A stretch of 64,000 nucleotides of DNA, from positions 169,825 to 233,824 of the forward strand of contig CAWIYC010000009.1 of assembly GCA_963840235.1 (NCBI GenBank), given 5' to 3'. The DNA is from JBBRHQ01 sp963840235. GTDB lineage: Bacteria > Actinomycetota > Thermoleophilia > Solirubrobacterales > 70-9. The position numbers and the translations under genes are program-made. How positions within the stretch are numbered: position 1 is the stretch's first letter; every line of letters starts with the position of its first letter. The notes below the pieces were generated by a model. The model did no database searches. It was not told the origin of the DNA and saw only the letters and a list, made by a program, of their open reading frames with translations. Positions 58,803-64,000 of the stretch are shown here, piece after piece.

Positions 58803-59771
58803 TCATGCGCGGGCGATCACAAAGACGGCGCTGTCGCCTTGACGCCGTTGGTTCAACCTCTTTGCCTCGACTTCCCACGCGTCGACCTTAGCCTGGTTAA
58901 ACGAGCTTCCGTCAGGATCCTCCGCCCAGGACCGCGCATCACGGAGGGGGATATCAAGGAGGTACTGTTCGCTGCCCCAGAATTGGAGCGCCCCGCTGTC
59001 CCTAAAGGACCGCCAGACTCGCAACCCGCTTGCTTTAGCCGCAGCGGCCATCCCGGCTTCGGTCGGGAGCACAAGATGTCGAGGCGCGTCAAGCTGGACC
59101 CATTCTGCGCCGTAATGTTGCGCGGCCCAACTGTCTGCCGCGGGAGTCCGGATCACGAGCGTGCCTTCGGGCTCTAAGCGGTCCCGCAATGCGGCTAGAA
59201 CCGCACGTGGTTCGGCCATGTGCTCGAGCACGTGATTGAGCATCGCGACGTCGAACTTTCCCACGAGCTCGTCGACCGTTTGCCGCTGAAGCTGGACCGG
59301 GCCGATACTTCGCCCCTCTTCGAGGTAGGGATCCACACCCACCAAATTTGTGAAGCCATGCCGCGCCATCTGGAGTAGTACCTTCCCGCTACCGCTTCCG
59401 ACGTCCAGCACCGAAGAATCGGTGCTGGTTCGCCGCCCGGCGAACCAGCTGAAGAAGGGGGGCGCCCGCCCCGCCACTACGAGCCGATCGGCAAATGCGA
59501 TCGGCAAGCGAAGCAAGAGATTCGATCTCGCGCGCCTGAACCATGGGGCGGACGTGTGGCTCTCCGGGGACGCCGGCCGTGTAAACGAGTAGTAGTCAGA
59601 TGGGTAGTAGGGAAGGAGGTCCGCAGGCACTTCCAACAGGATGAGAGTCCCGCATTCACCACATTGACCGTACTGGAACCGCTCGCGAGTGCCGAACATC
59701 ATTTCGCGGGCGATCAGTCGATCGGCGCTCAGAGTTCCGTCGCAAAGTGGGCAGCGCTGACTCTGGCTCAT
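58803..59771 (-). CDS. Class I SAM-dependent methyltransferase with N-terminal zinc-finger motif
   Basis: The 322-residue protein has an N-terminal CPLCDG and CGECGT pair, as in sugar or polyketide C-methyltransferases. The SAM fold follows with VLDVGSGSGKVLLQMA, VGVDPYLEEG, VAMLNHVLEHMAEP and GTLVIRTPAADS. In this cluster a nucleotide-sugar or glycan substrate is likely. Its ATG overlaps the upstream flippase stop by four bases. Confidence 0.82.
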   Translation of the reverse strand: MSQSQRCPLCDGTLSADRLIAREMMFGTRERFQYGQCGECGTLILLEVPADLLPYYPSDYYSFTRPASPESHTSAPWFRRARSNLLLRLPIAFADRLVVAGRAPPFFSWFAGRRTSTDSSVLDVGSGSGKVLLQMARHGFTNLVGVDPYLEEGRSIGPVQLQRQTVDELVGKFDVAMLNHVLEHMAEPRAVLAALRDRLEPEGTLVIRTPAADSWAAQHYGAEWVQLDAPRHLVLPTEAGMAAAAKASGLRVWRSFRDSGALQFWGSEQYLLDIPLRDARSWAEDPDGSSFNQAKVDAWEVEAKRLNQRRQGDSAVFVIARA

Positions 59772-61242
59772 TCTTGGTCTCTAGCTCGGTCGGAGGTCTG
59801 CGATGAGCCGCCCGAACCGATGTCTTGAAGGCTTGTCCGAGGCAAACTGAAGAGCCACGTAAGCAGCCAAGGCGAGCAAACCGCCAGCGAGCCGCCAGCG
59901 TACGATTGGCCAAGGGCAAAGCTTAGTCCGAGTCCAAGTGGGGCGGCGGCGGTTGCAAGAGCCAGGGGAGCGGCCACCCTCCGCGCAATTCGGACACCGT
60001 CCAATCGCGTCGCTGCTCTCGTGAAGATGAGGCTCTCGGTCGAGGCACCAACCAGGAATCCAACGCCGATGGCCGCGACCCCGAGGACGGGTAGGAGCGC
60101 GAAGGCGATTGCGAGCCACGCAACGCTGTCAGCAATGATTGCCTTTAGGACTGTGCGGGCCTCCCCGCGAGCGAACAAGAGTCCGCCGAGTGCGACCGAA
60201 ATCGGCCCGCTGAACTGGAGACCAAGACAGAACGGCAGCATCAAGAGGCCGGCATCCTTGTAATCAGCGCCAAAGATCTCCGGCACGAGGGCCGGAGATG
60301 CAGCCGCCAGCGGCACGAGAATGATCGCCGTGGCAATCGCCACTAATCGAGCGCCCCGCTCATTGTCGGCCGGATGTCGCTCGTCTTGGAAGCCAGTGCA
60401 GAAATACTGGGAAAAGACACACGCCACAGCGCACGAAACAAGAGGAATGGCACTTGGAGAAGTCGAAACGTTACGGACCAAATCGCAAATGTTGACACCC
60501 CGCCGATCGCCGCTGTGCCGAGGTTCAGGCATTGGCTCTGTGCGACCGTAGCTAGGGTCACAGCTTGGTAGTGCAAACCGAAGTGCACCAAATGTCGGAG
60601 CCGCCTGAACTCGAATGATGGCCAAAGGACGCCATCGGGCGCAAACACCGCCATCAACACGACCCCGGAAGCAAAGCGGAGGTTGGTAGCAAGTACGACG
60701 CCCCAGACACCGCCTCCCACCAGCACGATTGGCACTAACGCCACAACGTACACAAGCGCCTCCCAGACCTCGATCTGCGCCACTTGCCGGTACTTCAGCT
60801 CACGCTCCAGTGTGATCATTCCGGGTGTGCGAAACGCCAGAAGGGGGAGGCAAACCATCATCGCCGCCGTCACCTCGCCGATCTGTCCAAACGGAAAACC
60901 GACGGCCGCCACCAGCGCTATCAGCCCCAGCGCCGCGAGTAGCTGAGCGCCGGCAACGGCTCGCAACTCCAGTCGCCCCGGAGGATCGACTCGTCTGATC
61001 AACCCGGCACCAAGGCCGACTTCGGAAACAATGGCGGCGCCCGTGGCAAGGGAAAATCCGAGGGAAACAACACCAAAATCTGAGGAGCTTAGGTTCCTGG
61101 TGAGAACAACTGTAGAGACGAGTGCAAGGAGGCCGACGATCGCACCTCGCAAGGTGACCAGCACAGATCCGGTAAGAACCTTGCGCTTGAGTTCGTCGAC
61201 GACCAAGTCCTCGACGATCACCTCACGCTCGGTGTCGGCCAT
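59768..61242 (-). pseudogene. Frameshifted oligosaccharide flippase (Wzx/MATE-like)
   Basis: Two overlapping frames form one flippase. The first (ATG 61242) runs LTGSVLVTLRGAIVGLLALV, TRNLSSSDFGVVSLGFSLAT, RTPGMITLERELKYRQVA to SFPSISALASK. The second continues DERHPADNERGARLVAIATA, FGADYKDAGLLMLPFCLGLQ and further helices. A one-base deletion near 60380 explains the break. Flippases of this type move lipid-linked repeat units across the membrane. As it stands the first frame gives 299 residues, about half the helices. Confidence 0.78.
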
Positions 61243-61595
61243 GCTTACCTCCGGAAGCCGTAATCGCCAAAAGGAGCTTCGGGCACCCGATCGCGCCTGT
61301 GCCTGCGGGCCGAGAGCGCGCCAAGTTGAGCATGGTCGATGGTGGTACCGCCGCTTGGATCAGTTGTCTGACCGGTCCCCTAATGGCACCATGGTTTCAT
61401 CGAAGCCCGACCAACGCGCTCCTGACGCCCTCCAGCTGGGGGAGGCAATGTTCTGAGGCGCCCTCGCGATCGATCAGCCGCCGCGATCCCATTCCCCAGC
61501 TCCGATGACCCGGCAAAGTGACGTCCCCTTCCCGTCTATGATTCCGATGCAGTGATCAATTCCGCGCGAAACGCTAGTGAACCGACCAAACATCG
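61243..61595. promoter_or_regulatory. Divergent intergenic region in the polysaccharide cluster
   Basis: This 353-base gap separates the flippase (minus) from the family-2 glycosyltransferase (plus) and probably holds both promoters. It is richer in A/T than its neighbours near 61540-61595. I see no repeat, no small gene and no recognisable operator in it. Confidence 0.4.
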
Positions 61596-62570
61596 TTGGA
61601 CGCAAGCATCGTAATAGTCACATATGACTCAGCAGATGTTCTCGGCACCTGCCTTCGCGCGCTGCCGGAGCAAGCTGACGTGATCGTAGTGGACAATGCA
61701 TCAGATAGGAGTGGGACGGAGGCAGTTATTTGGGAAAGCCGCCCAAACGCGCGTCTGGTCGCACTCGAACGGAACGTCGGCTTTGGCGCGGGCTGCAACG
61801 TGGGGGCGCATTTGGCCAAGAGAGAGACCCTGATCTTTCTGAATCCCGACACTGCTCCTGAACCAGGCGCGCTTGAGCTGTTGGTCGCGCGAGCACAGCG
61901 GGATCGGAAAGCGGTGTTCGGACCGGAGCTGGTGGCGCCGGACGGCTCGATTCGGTTTCTCTGCCGCAAGCGCTCTCTATTGCGCCATGAGATCAGCGAC
62001 CTGATTCCCGGCCTTCATCGTGTGGCGCCGCCAAGCTGGCAGCGAGACTTGCCCCCTGAGTCGCCGGTGTACCAGGACGGTGGGCCGGTGGTCTATCTGC
62101 AAGGTGCTTGCATCGCTATCAACCGTCAAGCATTCCGGCTCGTGGGCGGCTTTGACGAGGACTTCTTCCTCTATGGCGAGGAGGAGGGCCTGTGCGCGCG
62201 CGTGCGCGCCGTGGGCGGTCAAGCCATCTACGAGCCCCGCGCCCGCGTGCGTCACATCGCAGGCACATCAAGTGCCAGGGCGAAGGGTTCCTCAGCCAGG
62301 CGACTTTCTGTGTTCCATCGATTCAGGAGCCGGATCGTTCTCTTCCGCAAGACGCGTGGCTTTCCGGGCGGCCTGCTTGCTGCGGTTGTGATCGCCTCAG
62401 CGCTCGTGGCGCAATCGGCCCTGGCGCCGGTACTAGGAAGCGCGTTTCGCGAGCGAAGGGGTTTGAAGAGCGGTTACTTCTCGCTGGCGATCAGCGGGCT
62501 CCTGGCGGGCCTCCGTGCAAACCTCAAGCACCCCGAACTCTGCTGGACGGGCTGGTCGGCGCCCGCGTAA
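61596..62570 (+). CDS. Glycosyltransferase family 2 (rhamnosyltransferase-like)
   Basis: The 324-residue enzyme starts SIVIVTYDSADVLGTCLRAL, then has VIVVDNASDRSGTEAV, LERNVGFGAGCNVGAHLA, and IFLNPDTAPEPGALELL with the metal-binding region. GGPVVYLQGACIAINRQAF and VGGFDEDFFLYGEEEGLCAR follow, the WbbL-like pattern. A hydrophobic C-terminal region follows. The start is TTG at 61596, which gives the usual first strand. It runs divergent from the flippase. Confidence 0.88.
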   Translation: MDASIVIVTYDSADVLGTCLRALPEQADVIVVDNASDRSGTEAVIWESRPNARLVALERNVGFGAGCNVGAHLAKRETLIFLNPDTAPEPGALELLVARAQRDRKAVFGPELVAPDGSIRFLCRKRSLLRHEISDLIPGLHRVAPPSWQRDLPPESPVYQDGGPVVYLQGACIAINRQAFRLVGGFDEDFFLYGEEEGLCARVRAVGGQAIYEPRARVRHIAGTSSARAKGSSARRLSVFHRFRSRIVLFRKTRGFPGGLLAAVVIASALVAQSALAPVLGSAFRERRGLKSGYFSLAISGLLAGLRANLKHPELCWTGWSAPA

Positions 62571-62684
62571 GCGGATTTGTCTTGAATAGCGCGAGCAATC
62601 CCGCTCTCGCCCGGAAGGCGCCGAGAACCGGATCATGATTCGTACCGTAAGCTCCGTCCTGATTTCGACACAAGGGCAAGAGTG

Positions 62685-63452
62685 ATGGACTACGATGATG
62701 TGGCCGCGAAGGTCGACGGCATTCCGCACATGTCGCGCCAGCAGGGCCGGAAGATCTACGATCACATTCGCGCCAATCGGCCGACGAGCGTACTCGAGCT
62801 CGGCACCGCGAACGCTGTCGGAACGTCGTACATTGCTGCGGCGCTCGACGCCAATGGCGACGGCCGCGTCACGAGCGTCGACCGCACGTCCGCGAGCTAC
62901 GAGCCCGGGCCGACGAAGGTGCTCGCCGACGTTGGACTAGCTCACCGCGCTGAACTCATCCGTAACCCAGACACGTCGTACAACTGGTGGCTGAAGAAGC
63001 AGATTGTTGCGCGATCGGATTCAGACGGCAATACGGAGCCAGTCTACGACTTCGTTTTCCTTGACGGAGCGCACGAGTGGAATGTCGACGGGCTCGCCGT
63101 CCTGCTGGTCGAGAAGCTCCTAAAGTCAGGGGGGTGGCTACTGCTCGACGACATGAACTGGACCTTCGCCACGTCCCCGTCGTGCGCCGCTTCGCCGTCG
63201 GCGTTGCCCAAAGGCCTGTCTGACGAGGAACTGCACGAGCCGCACATTCGGGCGGTGTTCGAGGTGCTGCTGAGACCACATCCGGCCTTCGTGGAGTTCC
63301 GGGATGACGATGGATGGGGCTGGGCGAAGAAGGCGCCCGGCGCACCGCGCCGACTGACCCTTGTGACTGAGACGACGACGCGATCGGTCAGCGTTGCGCG
63401 GCTGGCGCGGACGAAGCTCGCCCCGCGGCTGCGCGGGCTGCGCGGGCATTGA
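62685..63452 (+). CDS. Class I SAM-dependent methyltransferase
   Basis: The 255-residue protein has VLELGTANAVGTSYIAAALD near residue 37, VTSVDRTSASYEPG, and FVFLDGAHEWNVDGLAVLLV with GGWLLLDDMNW, the layout of CmcI/O-methyltransferase-like enzymes acting on sugars or polyketides. The substrate is unknown; context suggests a glycan. The ATG at 62685 follows a GTG one codon earlier. It lies 114 bases after the glycosyltransferase. Confidence 0.82.
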   Translation: MDYDDVAAKVDGIPHMSRQQGRKIYDHIRANRPTSVLELGTANAVGTSYIAAALDANGDGRVTSVDRTSASYEPGPTKVLADVGLAHRAELIRNPDTSYNWWLKKQIVARSDSDGNTEPVYDFVFLDGAHEWNVDGLAVLLVEKLLKSGGWLLLDDMNWTFATSPSCAASPSALPKGLSDEELHEPHIRAVFEVLLRPHPAFVEFRDDDGWGWAKKAPGAPRRLTLVTETTTRSVSVARLARTKLAPRLRGLRGH

Positions 63453-63461
63453 TCCGCATGA

Positions 63462-63483
63462 CCGAGCGCTCAGCTTCGCTCGG
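63462..63483. terminator. Possible bidirectional terminator
   Basis: CCGAGCG (63462-63468) pairs with CGCTCGG (63477-63483) around an 8-base loop. It lies just past the methyltransferase stop, between convergent genes, but lacks a T run on either side. The rest of the 139-base gap shows nothing. Confidence 0.35.
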
Positions 63484-63591
63484 GAACAAACGCTCTAACG
63501 GAGCCGCCCGCACAGCTGGCCGCCTCGCTCCAAGCGGGGACATTCGGCCGAGGCGGGATTCTCCGCCAGGACCAATCGCGTTTGCCGGCGG

Positions 63592-64000
63592 CTAGCGCCG
63601 GGGACGTTGCGCAAGGCCGCTTGCCAGGCTGGCAGCTGCAGCCCCCACAAACAGCCAGAAGAACTGCGCCTGCTGGGTAATCAGTGCGACAAAGAAGATC
63701 CCGACCGCCCCGCTCAAGGCGGCCCCGGTGAGCCCCGCGTTCAAGCCGCGCAAACCCCGCCAGGCGATTGCAAGCGTGCCGACGACGGCAAGGAGCGAAG
63801 CCAACGGGAGTAAACCCCATTGGTCCGCGAGGAAGAGGTACTCGTTGTCGAGAGTCGTAGTGCCGTTCTCGAGCCTGTGCGCCAACTTGCTCACCTTGTT
63901 ACCGAAGAGCGCCAAGGTTCCAGGCTGGAAGGCCTTCTTGAGCAGATCGATCCGATAGCTTGCTGTTTGGCCCTTTGCGTCGCTGGCCCCCAGAGAGCTG
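63592..64000 (-). CDS. O-antigen ligase/polymerase-like membrane protein (C-terminal part, cut by window end)
   Basis: The frame is open to the window end, so the start lies outside. The visible part has YRIDLLKKAFQPGTLALFGN, then GTTTLDNEYLFLADQWGLLP, and two C-terminal helices. The conserved DNEYL segment in a periplasmic loop before the last helices is typical of WaaL/Wzy O-antigen ligase/polymerases. This fits a role in polymerising or attaching the glycan made by the neighbouring enzymes. Confidence 0.72.
   Translation of the reverse strand, partial: SSLGASDAKGQTASYRIDLLKKAFQPGTLALFGNKVSKLAHRLENGTTTLDNEYLFLADQWGLLPLASLLAVVGTLAIAWRGLRGLNAGLTGAALSGAVGIFFVALITQQAQFFWLFVGAAAASLASGLAQRPRR

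Overview
This is a high-GC bacterial chromosome segment that carries the replication-origin neighbourhood. The gene content (ParA/ParB, rpmH/dnaA/dnaN/recF/gyrB/gyrA, an FhaA-FhaB-PP2C-RodA-PBP-PknB cluster, DUF4446, DUF151 nuclease) fits an actinobacterium. A Bacillus-style b6c-type quinol oxidoreductase and frequent GTG/TTG starts suggest a deep-branching lineage such as Thermoleophilia (Solirubrobacterales-like). That placement is inference; no rRNA is present to test it.

Layout. (1) 397-10538, all minus strand and mostly overlapping: ABC exporter pair, hemB, a fused siroheme-decarboxylase-like (AhbA-AhbB) protein, hemL, a small prenyl-synthase-like protein, qcrA-qcrB-qcrC, menG and a polyprenyl diphosphate synthase. 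It reads as one respiratory module: heme precursors, menaquinone side chain and methylation, and the complex that uses both. (2) 10580-19740: YmdB-type phosphoesterase, a membrane glycosyltransferase-like protein, GtrA, a phosphodiesterase, an aminotransferase, a first D-Ala-D-Ala ligase, DUF151 nuclease and a frameshifted LamG-like secreted protein. (3) 19741-25348: LysR remnant, arylsulfatase, DUF1269 protein, radical-SAM sulfatase maturase, GAP-family membrane protein and tRNA-Ile(GAU). (4) 25396-39421: origin region. Minus strand: rpmH-rnpA-yidD-yidC-jag-rsmG-parA-parB, with a parS site at the rnpA/yidD junction. Plus strand: dnaA-dnaN-recF-dciA-gyrB-gyrA. (5) 39422-42820: a compact structured RNA/short-ORF region with a perfect UUCG hairpin, then HNH nuclease, pheA, DUF4446 and a CARDB-like protein. 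(6) 42963-52863: Ser/Thr kinase, fhaA, fhaB, PP2C phosphatase, rodA, pbpA, pknB and a second ddl, a growth and division control cluster. (7) 52864-55663: HicB antitoxin remnant, another kinase and a DsbA-like protein. (8) 55572-64000: a surface-polysaccharide island of visibly lower GC, with acyltransferase, glycosyltransferases, methyltransferases, flippase and an O-antigen-ligase-like gene cut by the window end. Two of its genes are split by single-base frameshifts.

Most notable: the SD-sequestering hairpin, 14-codon ORF and terminator downstream of gyrA; two copies of a palindromic element with matching termini, one of which appears to have replaced the end of yidC; the AhbAB-like fusion among heme and bc-complex genes; a probable ATC start codon for fhaA; and a terminator-like hairpin in the gyrB leader. 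There is no CRISPR array, no intact transposase and no rRNA operon. Domain and family calls are by eye from the sequence; no searches were run.
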